This document shows positions 31,216 to 40,602 of a stretch of DNA of 64,000 nt, piece after piece. The stretch spans positions 2,356,001 through 2,420,000 of the forward strand of contig NZ_CP137854.1 in assembly GCF_033546935.1 (NCBI RefSeq), given 5' to 3'. The position numbers and the translations under genes are program-made. The stretch's first letter is position 1; every line of letters starts with the position of its first letter. This DNA is from Xylophilus sp. GOD-11R (lineage in GTDB: Bacteria > Pseudomonadota > Gammaproteobacteria > Burkholderiales > Burkholderiaceae_C). The notes below the pieces were generated by a model, which worked only from the letters and a program-made list of their open reading frames with translations, did not search any database and was not told the DNA's origin.

Positions 31216-32933
31216 TGAATGCTCACTTGGAAGCAGGCGTGTGACGAAGACCGGTTGCCGTCGCGCACGGCGATGACGTGTTCGCCAGCCTTCAATTCGG
31301 CGGCGGCGGTCTCGGTGGTGGAACCGGTGGTGAACGAGCGCAGCACCTCGCCGGCGGTGTCGCGCAGGATGAAGTCGGGGTTGGTGGTGGCGGGGCCGTC
31401 GACCGTCACGCGGTAAGTGCCGGCCGCTGGAATGGCGACACGCAGATAGGCGATCTGACCGAGTCGGTTGCCGACCCGGTAGGGATCGAAGCTGGCGGAC
31501 ACGCAAGCGGTGGTCGGGGCGGCGCCCAGGGCCAGGGGCTGGACCATCGGCAGAGCGACCGTGGACCCGCCGCCGTTGGTTTCGCCGATGCCCCAGGCGT
31601 CGGTGTTCGGCTCGATCGCCTGCGTGCGCAGCAAGGGCGCCAGAGTTGCCGCAGCGGACGTCGAAACGGCCGTGACCGCCTGGTGGAACGCGTGAATGCC
31701 GGTGTTGGCCGGCGACGTGCGCATCGGCCCGGCCATGGCGTCGAGAACCACCCGCGGGCCATGCAGGTCGTGAAGTCGGCGCAGCAGGTATTGCACCGAG
31801 TCTTCGCGGAACCAGCCTCTGCTCGCGTCGGTCGGCGCTGCCAGCAGATTGGTCGCGCTGCCTTGCTTCTGCTGCGGCCCGAAGCTGTCGACAAAGGAGT
31901 CTCGGCCGAGCGCGATGCCGGACCAGGCGGTGGCGAAGCCTTCGCTGAAGGCGACGGTGGGGTCGAGCAGGTCGCCCCATTCGTGGGTGCCGCCGGGCGA
32001 ATCGTCGCGGCTGAAGCTTTGCTGCCAGTAGTGGCCCCATTCGTGGGCGATGACCGAGGCGTCGTATTCGTCGGTATCCACACCGGCCTTGCCGAGCAGC
32101 AGCATCACCGGATAGCCCTTGACCGTCAGGAACTGGGTGCCGCCGATGTCGCCGGACGCCACATCGATGGAAGACACGCTAGAACTGCCGGTGTTGGCCT
32201 TGCTCCACATCACGGTCAGCAGCGGGAAGACGGTGGCGGGCGCGCTCGCCAGCACCCGGGCCTGCGCGGTGTAGATGGTGTCGAGGATGGCAAAGGGTGC
32301 CGCCACCCGGCCGGATGGCAGTTCGATACCGCCGTCGACGGGTGCCCAGCCCGACGGAATGCGGATGTCGTGCTGCGCGGAACTGGTGCCGGAGGTGAAC
32401 GGCTGCGTGATGGCGGTGTAGAGCGCGAGCTTGTCGGTGTTGTCCGCCACCTCGGCAGAGGGCTGGCCGGAATCGCTGCCCGGCGCGACCATCGAGGCGA
32501 ACATGCGCACGCGGATCGATCGCAGTGGCGGCACCGCCATCGCATAGCGGCCATCGGCGTCTGTCGCGCCCTGGGCGACGACCGTGCCGGCGACGTCGAT
32601 GGCATCCACGCGGATGTAGCGCGCGGGTTTCGCCGTCTGTGCGGCGTAGTCCAGACCGCCGGTCGGTTTGGTGGGGATCGACTCGAACCGGACGATGCCC
32701 TGCACCTGCACGGTGCCCGGCACTTCCGGCGTTGGCGGCGTTGTCGGCGTAGGCGGCGTAGGCGGCGTGGCTTGCCGCTGGCCGGCGATGCCGTCTCCAT
32801 TGCCCATGACCGTGCTGTCGTCGCTGCCGCCACCGCCTCCACAAGCCGTCAGCGACAGCCCCAGTGCAGCCAGAACGGCCCAGTCGAGAGCCTGCTTTTT
32901 CCAATGCGCCAATCCATTCCCCTCGGGTTGCAA
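31212..32933 (-). CDS. Lipoprotein zinc metallopeptidase with HEXXH motif
   Basis: A 573-residue protein. The signal ends in the lipobox LTAC (Cys31), followed by Gly/Ser and a Thr-Pro-rich linker at 56-72, so it is anchored in the outer or inner membrane and exposed to the periplasm or surface. A carboxypeptidase-regulatory-like beta domain spans about 75-190. The catalytic motif is HEWGH (297-301) in VIAHEWGHYWQ, with the likely third zinc ligand Glu331 in FSEGFATAWSG (gluzincin type). A C-terminal beta domain (about 465-573) resembles pre-peptidase C-terminal domains. The substrate is unknown. It heads the three-gene coupled operon. Confidence 0.82.
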   Translation of the reverse strand: MQPEGNGLAHWKKQALDWAVLAALGLSLTACGGGGGSDDSTVMGNGDGIAGQRQATPPTPPTPTTPPTPEVPGTVQVQGIVRFESIPTKPTGGLDYAAQTAKPARYIRVDAIDVAGTVVAQGATDADGRYAMAVPPLRSIRVRMFASMVAPGSDSGQPSAEVADNTDKLALYTAITQPFTSGTSSAQHDIRIPSGWAPVDGGIELPSGRVAAPFAILDTIYTAQARVLASAPATVFPLLTVMWSKANTGSSSVSSIDVASGDIGGTQFLTVKGYPVMLLLGKAGVDTDEYDASVIAHEWGHYWQQSFSRDDSPGGTHEWGDLLDPTVAFSEGFATAWSGIALGRDSFVDSFGPQQKQGSATNLLAAPTDASRGWFREDSVQYLLRRLHDLHGPRVVLDAMAGPMRTSPANTGIHAFHQAVTAVSTSAAATLAPLLRTQAIEPNTDAWGIGETNGGGSTVALPMVQPLALGAAPTTACVSASFDPYRVGNRLGQIAYLRVAIPAAGTYRVTVDGPATTNPDFILRDTAGEVLRSFTTGSTTETAAAELKAGEHVIAVRDGNRSSSHACFQVSIQ

Positions 32934-33072
32934 AGGGGCGGACTGTAGGGAGCGCGCGGAGGTCTCGGCGATGCTGCGACGAAACCGCGCCAGGGCGGCA
33001 CGAACACCGCTTTAAAAGCGACGAACGCAGCGCGCGATGCGGGTCCGCGCGGGCGTCAATGAGCCGTGGGGA

Positions 33073-34101
33073 TCAGGCGGCGACCGTACTGCCGCGCACC
33101 ACCAGCTGATAGGGCAGCTCCACGCAATGGTCGGCCACCGGCCGGCCGCGCATGAGCTGCAGCAGCATCTGGGCGGCGGTGTGGCCGATCTCGCCGCGCG
33201 GCGTGCGCAGGGTGGTGAGCGGCGGCACCATCTGTTCGCTGCCCGGCAGGTCGTTGAAGCCGGCGATGGCCACGCGCCCGGGCACGGCGATGCCCAGGCG
33301 CAGCGCGGCGAGCAGCGCGCCCTGGGCCAGGTCGTCGTTGCAGAAGAAGATGGCGTCGGGCGGGTTCGGCGTCGCCATGATCGACTGGAACATCTCGGCG
33401 CCCAGGCCGAGCGACGAAGGCTGCGGAACCAGGAATTCCAGTGCCGCGTCGTGGCAGCCGGCCTGGCGCAGGCAGTCGCGCCAACCCTCGGCGCGCTGCA
33501 TCACCCGGGCGTCGAGCTGGGCGCCGGCGAAGGCGATGCGCCGGGCGCCGCCGGCCAGCAGATGGGCGGTGATGGCATGGCCCGCGCCGTGCTGTGAAAA
33601 GCCGACGCAGTAGACGCCGGCTTCGGCGCTGGTCTCCATGGTGTGCACGCAAGGCAGGCCGCTGGCCGCGATCAGCTGGCGAGTGGCTTCGCTGCGCTCG
33701 AAGCCGGTCACCAGCAGGCCGGCGGGCCGATGGGCGAGCTGTTCGCGCAGCAGCTGTTCCTCTTCCTGCGGGTCGTAGTGGGTGATGCCGATCAGCGTCT
33801 GAAAACCCGCCGGGCGCAGGGTGCGCTGCACGTTCTCCACCAGGTCCACGAACAAGGTGTTGGACAGCAGCGGAATCAGCACCGCCACATGGTTGCTGTG
33901 GCTCGACGCCAGCGCCCGTGCGGCCGGGTCGGGCACGTAGCCCAGGGCCTCGGCGGCAACGCGCACGCGCTCGACCAGCTCCGGCGTGACGGCTCGTTCG
34001 CCGCGCAGGGCTCGCGACACGGTGATGGGACTGACACCCGCTTTCTCGGCGACGTGCTGGAGGGTGACGCGGCCGGTGCCGCGGGACTTGGAACGGGTCA
34101 T
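33073..34101 (-). CDS. LacI family transcriptional regulator, gluconate type (GntR-like)
   Basis: A 342-residue repressor. The helix-turn-helix is at 12-32 (VTLQHVAEKAGVSPITVSRA) with the hinge ALGYVPDPAARALAS. The periplasmic-binding-protein-like effector domain covers about 65-335. It is divergent from gluconokinase and an MFS sugar-acid transporter, so gluconate or 6-phosphogluconate is the likely inducer. Two overlapping inverted repeats between the divergent genes are operator candidates. Confidence 0.9.
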   Translation of the reverse strand: MTRSKSRGTGRVTLQHVAEKAGVSPITVSRALRGERAVTPELVERVRVAAEALGYVPDPAARALASSHSNHVAVLIPLLSNTLFVDLVENVQRTLRPAGFQTLIGITHYDPQEEEQLLREQLAHRPAGLLVTGFERSEATRQLIAASGLPCVHTMETSAEAGVYCVGFSQHGAGHAITAHLLAGGARRIAFAGAQLDARVMQRAEGWRDCLRQAGCHDAALEFLVPQPSSLGLGAEMFQSIMATPNPPDAIFFCNDDLAQGALLAALRLGIAVPGRVAIAGFNDLPGSEQMVPPLTTLRTPRGEIGHTAAQMLLQLMRGRPVADHCVELPYQLVVRGSTVAA

Positions 34102-34163
34102 TCGGGTCGTGAAGGGATGGAAAACGAGGGGGTCGGACTCAGTGCAAACCCGGAGAGGAATCC

Positions 34164-34196
34164 TTCGGACACGCCGTTAGGATAGCGCTGTCCGAA
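34164..34196. promoter_or_regulatory. Nested inverted repeats, candidate LacI-family operators
   Basis: TTCGGACA (34164-34171) and TGTCCGAA (34189-34196) are perfect inverted repeats. The right arm overlaps a second, nearly symmetric site GGATAGCGCTGTCC (34180-34193) with a central CG, the usual centre of LacI-family operators. It lies between the divergent regulator and gntK. Confidence 0.5.
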
Positions 34197-34251
34197 CGAC
34201 CTGCGGCGCTGTCGAGCCCGCTGGTCGTTTCCATTTGATGGACCGAATTCC

Positions 34252-34785
34252 ATGACAGCAAACTTCAAGAACGACGCCGCGGGTGCGACCTGGTGGGTGG
34301 TGATGGGTGTCTCCGGCTGCGGCAAATCGAGTCTCGGCTCGGCGATGGCGCAAGAGATGGGCCTGCCGCTGATCGAAGGCGATGATTTTCACCCACCGGC
34401 CAACATCGAGAAGATGCACAACGGCATCGCGCTCGACGATGCCGACCGCGCCGGCTGGCTCCACGCCCTGGGCATCGCGCTCGCCGCCCACGAACAGGGG
34501 GCGGTGCTGACCTGCTCGGCCCTCAAGCGCGCCTACCGCGACACCCTGCGTGCCGCCGTGCCGCAGCTGCGTTTCGTGTTCATGGAGATCAGCCCGGCCC
34601 AGGCGCTGGCGCGGGTCGAGCAACGCAAGGGCAGCCATTTCTTCTCCAGCAGCCTGGTCGACAGCCAGTTCGCCACGCTGCAGGACCCCACCGGCGAAGC
34701 CGGCGTGTTGCCGGTGCCGGCGGCCGAGCCCGTCACCGATCTGGTGCGCCGTGTCCATGCCTGGCGCATGTCGCTGGCCGCTTAG
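34252..34785 (+). CDS. gntK: Gluconokinase
   Basis: A 177-residue kinase of the thermoresistant gluconokinase family. The P-loop GVSGCGKSS is at 19-27, followed by EGDDFHPPANIEKM, which binds gluconate, and CSALKRAYRD. It phosphorylates D-gluconate to 6-phosphogluconate for the Entner-Doudoroff or pentose phosphate pathway. The MFS transporter gene lies 96 bp downstream on the same strand, forming an uptake-and-activation unit under the divergent LacI regulator. Confidence 0.95.
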   Translation: MTANFKNDAAGATWWVVMGVSGCGKSSLGSAMAQEMGLPLIEGDDFHPPANIEKMHNGIALDDADRAGWLHALGIALAAHEQGAVLTCSALKRAYRDTLRAAVPQLRFVFMEISPAQALARVEQRKGSHFFSSSLVDSQFATLQDPTGEAGVLPVPAAEPVTDLVRRVHAWRMSLAA

Positions 34786-34881
34786 TCCTCCGATTTCAAC
34801 CCCACGACGCGGCCCGATATTCGTCACACGGCCGCGCTTCGTTCTCTCTCCCAACGCTTACATCCATACCCGGAGACATCC

Positions 34882-36171
34882 ATGGCAATCCTCGACGGCC
34901 AGAAAGTACCCAACCGCCGCTGGCGCATCGGCGGGCTGCTCGGCATCGGCGTGCTCGTCAACTACCTCGACCGGCTGAGCCTGTCGGTGGCGGCACCGCA
35001 GATCAGCGCCGAGCTGCACCTTTCGCCCGAACAGGTCGGCTTCTTTCTGTCGGCCTTTTTCTGGTCGTACGCCCTGCTGCAGGTGCCCGCGGGCATGCTG
35101 CTCGACCGTTTCGGGCCCACGCGCATCGGCCGCTGGGGCGCCTTCTGCTGGGGGCTGGCCTCCACCATCACGGCGTTTGCCGGCGGCTGGGCGGGCATCT
35201 TCGCGGCGCGCATGCTGCTGGGCGTGGCCGAGGCGCCGGGCTTCATGGTGAGCTCCAAGGCCACCGGCTACTGGTTTCCGCGCCAGGAGCGCGGTTTCGC
35301 CACGGCGTTGTTCGACGCGGCGGCCAAGTTCTCCAACGTGATCGGCGTGCCGATGGTCGCCTTCGTGGTGGTCGGCATGGGCTGGCGCTGGGGCTTTGCG
35401 CTGACGGCGGTGCTGAGCTTCGCGTACTTCGTGGCCTTCCTGGTGATCTACCGTGATCCGAGCGCCGACACCAAGCTGTCGCCGCTGGAGCGCCGCTTCA
35501 TCCTGGAAGGCGGCGCGCAGCCCGAGGGCGTGCCGCCGGTCAGCGCCAGCGGCATGCTGGGTTACCTGTTGACCCAGCGCAAGGTGTGGGGCCTGACCAT
35601 CGGCTTCGCGGCCTACGGCTACTCGTTCTACCTGTTCCTGACCTGGCTGCCGGGCTATCTGGTGCAGACGATGCACATGAGCATCATCAAGTCGGCCGGT
35701 TTCGCTGCCATTCCCTGGATGGTCGCCACCATTTCCGATCTGTTCGTCGGCGGCTGGCTGATCGACCGGCTCATCTCCAAGGGCTACGAGGAATCGAAGG
35801 TGCGAAAGAGCGTGCTGGTCTGCGGCATGGTGCTGGGGCTGGCGGTGTTCGGCGCCACGCAGACGACCGACCCGGTGTGGGCCATCGTGTGGATCTCCAT
35901 CGCGCTGGGTGGGCTGGCCGCTGCCGCACCGGTGGGCTGGTCGCTGCCGTCGCTGATCGCGCCGCGCGGCGGTGTCGGCACCGTGGGCGGGCTGATGAAT
36001 TTCGGCAACAACCTGATGGGCGCCGCCGCACCCATCGCCACCGGCTTCATCGTGGGCGCCACCGGCTCCTTCGTGAACGCCTTCCTGCTGGCCGGGGTGA
36101 TCCTGCTGGTCGGCATCTTCTCGTTCGTGTTCCTGCTGGGCAGGATCGAGTCGATTCCGGAACCGCGCTGA
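34882..36171 (+). CDS. MFS transporter, anion:cation symporter family (sugar acid uptake)
   Basis: A 429-residue protein with about 12 transmembrane helices. LVNYLDRLSLSVAAP and GPTRIGRWGAFCWGLAST are typical of the ACS family, which imports hexuronates, glucarate, tartrate and related acids. Context with gntK and a LacI regulator points to gluconate or a keto-gluconate as substrate, in place of the GntP permeases of enterobacteria. A strong terminator follows 23 bp after the stop. Confidence 0.9.
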   Translation: MAILDGQKVPNRRWRIGGLLGIGVLVNYLDRLSLSVAAPQISAELHLSPEQVGFFLSAFFWSYALLQVPAGMLLDRFGPTRIGRWGAFCWGLASTITAFAGGWAGIFAARMLLGVAEAPGFMVSSKATGYWFPRQERGFATALFDAAAKFSNVIGVPMVAFVVVGMGWRWGFALTAVLSFAYFVAFLVIYRDPSADTKLSPLERRFILEGGAQPEGVPPVSASGMLGYLLTQRKVWGLTIGFAAYGYSFYLFLTWLPGYLVQTMHMSIIKSAGFAAIPWMVATISDLFVGGWLIDRLISKGYEESKVRKSVLVCGMVLGLAVFGATQTTDPVWAIVWISIALGGLAAAAPVGWSLPSLIAPRGGVGTVGGLMNFGNNLMGAAAPIATGFIVGATGSFVNAFLLAGVILLVGIFSFVFLLGRIESIPEPR

Positions 36172-36194
36172 CGGCGCACCAATCCGGTAACCAG

Positions 36195-36221
36195 CCGCCT
36201 CGTCCGAGGCGGTTTTTTTTT
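36195..36221 (+). terminator. Intrinsic terminator after the gluconate operon
   Basis: CCGCCTC (36195-36201) pairs with GAGGCGG (36206-36212) around a 4-nt loop, followed by nine T. Confidence 0.93.
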
Positions 36222-36556
36222 GGCCGGCGCACCGAAACAAGCAGTCTGCAGCTGGGTTTATTCGAGCGAGCCAAATAACCCGTGATTAGTCGTCAGCCGT
36301 AGTAACTCGCACCTTCCCGGAAATTCCATTTCGATGTTGTTAATGCGTGAATATTCTTTCTGCTGGAATTTCACCGCATATTTTTCGAGGTGAATGGCGA
36401 ACCAGAATTCTATTCAATGGAATCGGGTTCCAAAAAACGCAATCAGGCATTGAATCTGCTATGGGCTTCGAAGGCGGACACGGAAAGTTCCGCGCCTCCG
36501 CCTGGCAATCGACCTCGTTCGATGTCGTCGCCCTATATTTTCGAGGACTCTTGATA
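36222..36556. other. AT-richer leader region upstream of an ABC importer operon
   Basis: About 335 bp without a convincing gene. The base composition is visibly lower in GC than the flanks, with many TTTC, AATTC and TTAAT stretches. It presumably contains the promoter of the following ABC/PrpD operon. I found no clear hairpin or strong palindrome. The reading frame of the next gene stays open through much of it, but that extension has no protein-like features. Confidence 0.5.
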
Positions 36557-37549
36557 ATGCCGATCCAACCTGAATCCCGGTTACGCCGCAATATCCTCCT
36601 GACGGGAGCCGCCACCGCGGGCATGGCGACATTCGCACCACGCGTATTTGCCGCCAACAAACCGATATTGGCTGCCACCGGCATCGATTCCTACTTCAGC
36701 ACGTTCCCGGTCGCGGCGCAGAAGGATTTTCTGCGCAAGCGCGGTATCGATTTCACCTTCCGCTCCTTCGACGACGGCGGAACCGCACTCGACGCCTTGC
36801 TGACCAACGCCGCCCAGGTCGGCTCGTCGAGTGGCGTCACGGCCATGGTCCGCTGGGACAAGGGCGGCCGGCTTTATCCGGTCGGCCAGCTCAGCAGCAG
36901 CGGCACGCTGTACGCGGCCACGGTCAGCGAGCGCATCAAGAAGCCCGAGGACCTGTACGGCAAGGTGGTGTCGTTTCCGCCGCGCTCATCGGCCCAGTAC
37001 TTCTACGAGGCCTTCCTCGCCACCTACAAGCTCGACGGCAGCAAGATCCAGACGCGCGGCATTCCGACGCCCGAGTCCATCGTGGCCCTGCAGCGCGGCG
37101 ACATCGACGCGTTCTTCCTGTGGGAGCCCTGGAACACGCGCGCGGCGACGCTGGTGAAGGGCGCGCGCACCATCGCGGTATCGCGCGACGTCGGGCTGGA
37201 GTTCGTGATGTATCTCTACTTCTCGGAAGACCTGATTCGTCAGAAGGCGCTGGCCGAAGACACCCTGGCCGGTCTCATGGAGGCGACCGACTGGATCACG
37301 AAGAACAAGGAAGAGACCGCCGAGATCATTCACAAGGGCTTTCGCCTGCCCGAGCCCGATGCCAAGCGCGGCCTCAACGAGCTGAGCTTCCGTATCTCGA
37401 TGAACAAGGAACCGGTGCTCAAGGACTTCGAGAACCTCGCGGAGTTCTCCAGGCGCAACGGGCTGATCAAGAAGGCGCCGGACTGGAACGAGTTCATGCG
37501 GCCCGACATCCTGAAGGCCGTGGCCCCCGACCGGGTGGCGGGCTGGTGA
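36557..37549 (+). CDS. ABC transporter substrate-binding protein (nitrate/sulfonate/taurine, NMT1-like)
   Basis: A 330-residue periplasmic receptor. The N-terminus carries a Tat-like twin-arginine signal (RLRRNILLTGAATAG, cleavage near RVFA). The mature part has the SsuA/NMT1 features: TALDALLTNAAQVG, SFPPRSSAQYFYEAFL, and ALQRGDIDAFFLWEPW. Ligands of this class are sulfonates, nitrate, pyrimidine precursors or aromatic acids; which one applies here is unknown. GAGGA precedes the ATG by about nine bases. It is the first gene of a five-gene operon. Confidence 0.9.
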   Translation: MPIQPESRLRRNILLTGAATAGMATFAPRVFAANKPILAATGIDSYFSTFPVAAQKDFLRKRGIDFTFRSFDDGGTALDALLTNAAQVGSSSGVTAMVRWDKGGRLYPVGQLSSSGTLYAATVSERIKKPEDLYGKVVSFPPRSSAQYFYEAFLATYKLDGSKIQTRGIPTPESIVALQRGDIDAFFLWEPWNTRAATLVKGARTIAVSRDVGLEFVMYLYFSEDLIRQKALAEDTLAGLMEATDWITKNKEETAEIIHKGFRLPEPDAKRGLNELSFRISMNKEPVLKDFENLAEFSRRNGLIKKAPDWNEFMRPDILKAVAPDRVAGW

Positions 37550-38982
37550 GCGCGGTGGTGACCGGGTCGGCGCAGGCAACGCCCGATCCGCGCAGCGCTA
37601 CGGTCCGTCTGGCGGCGCATGCCGCTTCGATCCGGCTCGATGATTTGCCCGAAGACGTGGTGCACCGCGCCAAGCTGACCCTGCTCGACACCGTCGGCGT
37701 GATGCTGGCGGGCGGGCAGAGCGAACTCGGCGCCCGCGTCGTCGCCGTGGCGCAGGCGATGGCGCCGGGCCACGAGTCGACCGTGCTGGGACGCGGCGCA
37801 CCGCTGGGCCGGGCGAGCATCGCCGGCGCGGCGCTGGCCAACGGCACGTTGTCGGACCTGCTGGAGTCGCAGGACGGATGGCGTTTCGGCGGCATCCACC
37901 CCTCGCTGGTGATCGCCTCGGCGCTGGCGCTGGGCGAGGCTACGCATGCCAGCGGTGCCGAGTTGGTGGCTGCCATCGTCGCCGGATACGAGGTGGCCAA
38001 CCGGGTGGCGGCGACCGCGCATCCGCACCACATGGCCGGCGGCTACATGCCCAACGGCACGGCCGGCAGCATCGGCAGTGCGGCGGCGTCCGGCCGCATG
38101 CTGGGCCTTCCGGCCGAGGCGATGGCCAACGCACTGGGCATCGCCGGCTTCCTGCTGCCGGTCTCCACCGCCGAGAACCTGTGGGAGGGCTATTCGAGCA
38201 AGGCTTTCCACACCGGCTATGCGGCGCGCATGGGGGTCGAAGCGGCGCTGATGGCGCAGGCCGGCTTCGAGGCTTGCGGCGTCGAGGGCTCGGCGACGCG
38301 GGGCCGGGGCTTCATGGAGATCATGAACAAGCGCCCGCCCGACCTGGAGCCGATGACACGCGACTTCGGCCGCTGGTACAGCCTGCGCGAGACGTATTTC
38401 AAGTTCTACCCGGCCTGCCGGCTCGGCCATGCCGCGATCGAGGCGGCGGTGTTGCTGGCACGTGAGACGGCGGTGGAACCGGGCGCGATCGTGTCGGTCG
38501 AGGTGCATATCTACGACCACGCCGCGCGCCTGCTCGACCGCTACCTGGAGCCCGGCGCCAGTCTGTCGGCGGCCCAGTACAGCCTGCCGTATTCGGTGGC
38601 GGTGTCCCTCACCGACCGTGACTACGGCATGGCCCAACTCGAGCGCGCCCGCCGCGACGACCCGGCGGTGCTGGCGCTCGCGCGGCGCACCACGGTGGTG
38701 TCCGATGCGGACATGAGCCTGCGCTACCCCGACACCACGCCGGCGCGGGTGGTCGTGCTCACCGTCGACGGCCGCCGGCTGGAGAAGACGGTGGAGATTG
38801 CGCCGGGCGACCCGCGCCGCGACGTGACCGACGAGCAGGTGTTCGACAAGTTCGCCGCGTTCGCGGAGCCGGTGGTCGGTGCTTTGGGTGTGCGTTCGCT
38901 GCGCGCGGAAATCATGGCGGTCGACCGCCTGGCGGACATCGCCTCGCTGCTGGCGCAGGTTCGCCATCTTCTCCAGGACTGA
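37546..38982 (+). CDS. MmgE/PrpD family protein
   Basis: A 478-residue member of the 2-methylcitrate dehydratase/cis-aconitate decarboxylase superfamily. Recognised blocks: LTLLDTVGVMLAG, GIHPSLVIASALALGEA, GYEVANRVA and FKFYPACRLGHAAIEA, where the His and Lys surround the active site. It has no iron-sulfur cluster. It probably dehydrates, decarboxylates or isomerises a tricarboxylate-like compound. The GTG start overlaps the stop of the substrate-binding protein gene (GTGA), so it is translated with the importer and likely acts on the imported compound. Confidence 0.88.
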   Translation: MSAVVTGSAQATPDPRSATVRLAAHAASIRLDDLPEDVVHRAKLTLLDTVGVMLAGGQSELGARVVAVAQAMAPGHESTVLGRGAPLGRASIAGAALANGTLSDLLESQDGWRFGGIHPSLVIASALALGEATHASGAELVAAIVAGYEVANRVAATAHPHHMAGGYMPNGTAGSIGSAAASGRMLGLPAEAMANALGIAGFLLPVSTAENLWEGYSSKAFHTGYAARMGVEAALMAQAGFEACGVEGSATRGRGFMEIMNKRPPDLEPMTRDFGRWYSLRETYFKFYPACRLGHAAIEAAVLLARETAVEPGAIVSVEVHIYDHAARLLDRYLEPGASLSAAQYSLPYSVAVSLTDRDYGMAQLERARRDDPAVLALARRTTVVSDADMSLRYPDTTPARVVVLTVDGRRLEKTVEIAPGDPRRDVTDEQVFDKFAAFAEPVVGALGVRSLRAEIMAVDRLADIASLLAQVRHLLQD

Positions 38983-38991
38983 AAGGCACAC

Positions 38992-39768
38992 ATGGACACC
39001 ACGATGCTTTCCACGCCCGGCCGGCCGCTGCTGTCGGCCAGCCGCGTTTCTTACAGCTACCCCGGCGCGAAGAACGCCGCGCCGGTGCTCGAGGACTTCA
39101 GCCTGAGCGTCAACGAGGGCGAGTTTTTCTGTTTGCTGGGCCCCAGCGGCTGCGGCAAGACCTCCATCCTCAATCTGCTGGCGGGCTTCACCCAGCCCGA
39201 TGCCGGCACCATCTCGCTGGGCGGGCAGGCGGTCAGCCGTGCCGACGCCGACCGCGGTGTGGTGTTCCAGAACGAGGACGCCCTGTTTCCCTGGCTCAAC
39301 GCGCTGCAGAACGTGTCGTTCGGACTCAGGATGAAAGGCATGGATGCCGCGCAGACCGAAACCGTGGCCCGACGCTTCATCGACGCGGTGCACCTCACCG
39401 GCCACGAGAAGAAGTTTCCCGGCGAGATGTCCGGCGGCATGAAGCAGCGGGTGCAGATCGCCCGGGTGCTGGCCAACGATCCCAAGATCCTGCTGATGGA
39501 CGAGCCCTTCGGCGCGGTCGATGCGCAGACCCGTACCAGCCTGCAGGACGAGCTGGCACAGATCTGGGAGGCCGACCGCAAGACCGTGCTCTTCATCACC
39601 CACGACATCTCCGAGGCGATCTTGTTGGCCGACCGCATCGGCATCGTGAGCAAGGGCCCTCGGTCGCACCTGCTGCAGGTGCTCGACAACGACCTGCCGC
39701 GCCCGCGCCGCCGCTCCAGCCCGCGCTTCGGCGAGCTGTGGGAAGAAATCAACGCCTTGCTGCACTAG
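38992..39768 (+). CDS. ABC transporter ATP-binding protein (SsuB/TauB type)
   Basis: A 258-residue ATPase with Walker A GPSGCGKT (50-57), Q-loop VFQNEDALFPW, signature MSGGMKQR near 146 and Walker B ILLMDEPFGAVD. It belongs to the nitrate/taurine class and works with the permease and binding protein of the same operon. It starts ten bases after the PrpD-like gene. Confidence 0.94.
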   Translation: MDTTMLSTPGRPLLSASRVSYSYPGAKNAAPVLEDFSLSVNEGEFFCLLGPSGCGKTSILNLLAGFTQPDAGTISLGGQAVSRADADRGVVFQNEDALFPWLNALQNVSFGLRMKGMDAAQTETVARRFIDAVHLTGHEKKFPGEMSGGMKQRVQIARVLANDPKILLMDEPFGAVDAQTRTSLQDELAQIWEADRKTVLFITHDISEAILLADRIGIVSKGPRSHLLQVLDNDLPRPRRRSSPRFGELWEEINALLH

Positions 39769-39780
39769 GAGAAACGCGCC

Positions 39781-40602
39781 ATGAGTTATCCCGCGACCGC
39801 GCCGGTCTTCGAGGCCGGCGGCCGGCAGCGCCGCAAGGCGCGAATGCTGGCCTTCAACGACGCCTTTCTGGGGCTGGTCTCCCTGGCCGGCTTCCTGCTG
39901 GTGTGGCATGTGGTGGCCACCAGCTTCTTCCAGCCGCAGTTCTTTCCCGGGCCGCTGGTGGTGGCGCGCACCGCCGTCGAGATGATCGGCAGCGGCGAGC
40001 TGTTCGGCCATGTGGCGATCAGCATGCAGCGCATCCTGCTCGGCTTCGTGATCGGCAGCGTGGTCGCGATCCCGATCGGCCTGCTGCTCGGCACGCATCG
40101 CACGATGCGCAAGATCTTCGCGCCGTACACCCAGTTCTTCCGATTCGTGCCGGCCATCGCCTGGCTGACGCCGGTGGTGATCTGGTTCGGCATCGGCGAG
40201 CTGTCGAAGGTGCTGATCATCGTCTACACCACCGTGTTCATCGTGGTGATCAACACCATGGTGGGCGTCAGCAGCATCTCGCCCAACAAGATGCGCGCGG
40301 CCCAGTCGCTGGGTGCGTCGCCGGGCAAGATCTTCTGGTATGTCACCTTGCCGGCGGCCTTGCCTTTCGCGCTGACCGGCATGCGCATCGCCATGGGCAA
40401 TTCGTTCATGGTGGTGGTGTCGGCCGAGATGGTGTCGGCCGAGTCCGGGCTGGGCTACCTGATCTTCAACTCGCGGCTGTGGATGGCGACCGACCAGATC
40501 TTCATCGCCATCTTGTGCCTGGGCGGCTTCGGCATCCTGACCGACTGGGTGTTTCGCATCCTGATCCGCCGGCTGGTCAGTCATTACGGCGTGGTCGAGT
40601 GA
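39781..40602 (+). CDS. ABC transporter permease (SsuC/TauC type)
   Basis: A 273-residue permease with six hydrophobic helices and the coupling loop RAAQSLGASPGKIFWYVTLP. FRFVPAIAWLTPVVIWFGIGE is a typical helix pair of this class. It starts 12 bases after the ATPase gene, and its stop overlaps the GTG start of the EamA gene. Confidence 0.93.
   Translation: MSYPATAPVFEAGGRQRRKARMLAFNDAFLGLVSLAGFLLVWHVVATSFFQPQFFPGPLVVARTAVEMIGSGELFGHVAISMQRILLGFVIGSVVAIPIGLLLGTHRTMRKIFAPYTQFFRFVPAIAWLTPVVIWFGIGELSKVLIIVYTTVFIVVINTMVGVSSISPNKMRAAQSLGASPGKIFWYVTLPAALPFALTGMRIAMGNSFMVVVSAEMVSAESGLGYLIFNSRLWMATDQIFIAILCLGGFGILTDWVFRILIRRLVSHYGVVE

Noticed and set aside
36222..36556. AT-rich stretch as an insertion element or island scar
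   Set aside because: No inverted terminal repeats, target duplication or transposase fragments are visible; it is better seen as a promoter region.
37330..40584. A 1084-codon minus-strand open frame across the ABC/PrpD operon
   Set aside because: His/Gln/Arg-rich composition with no domain, antisense to three recognisable genes.
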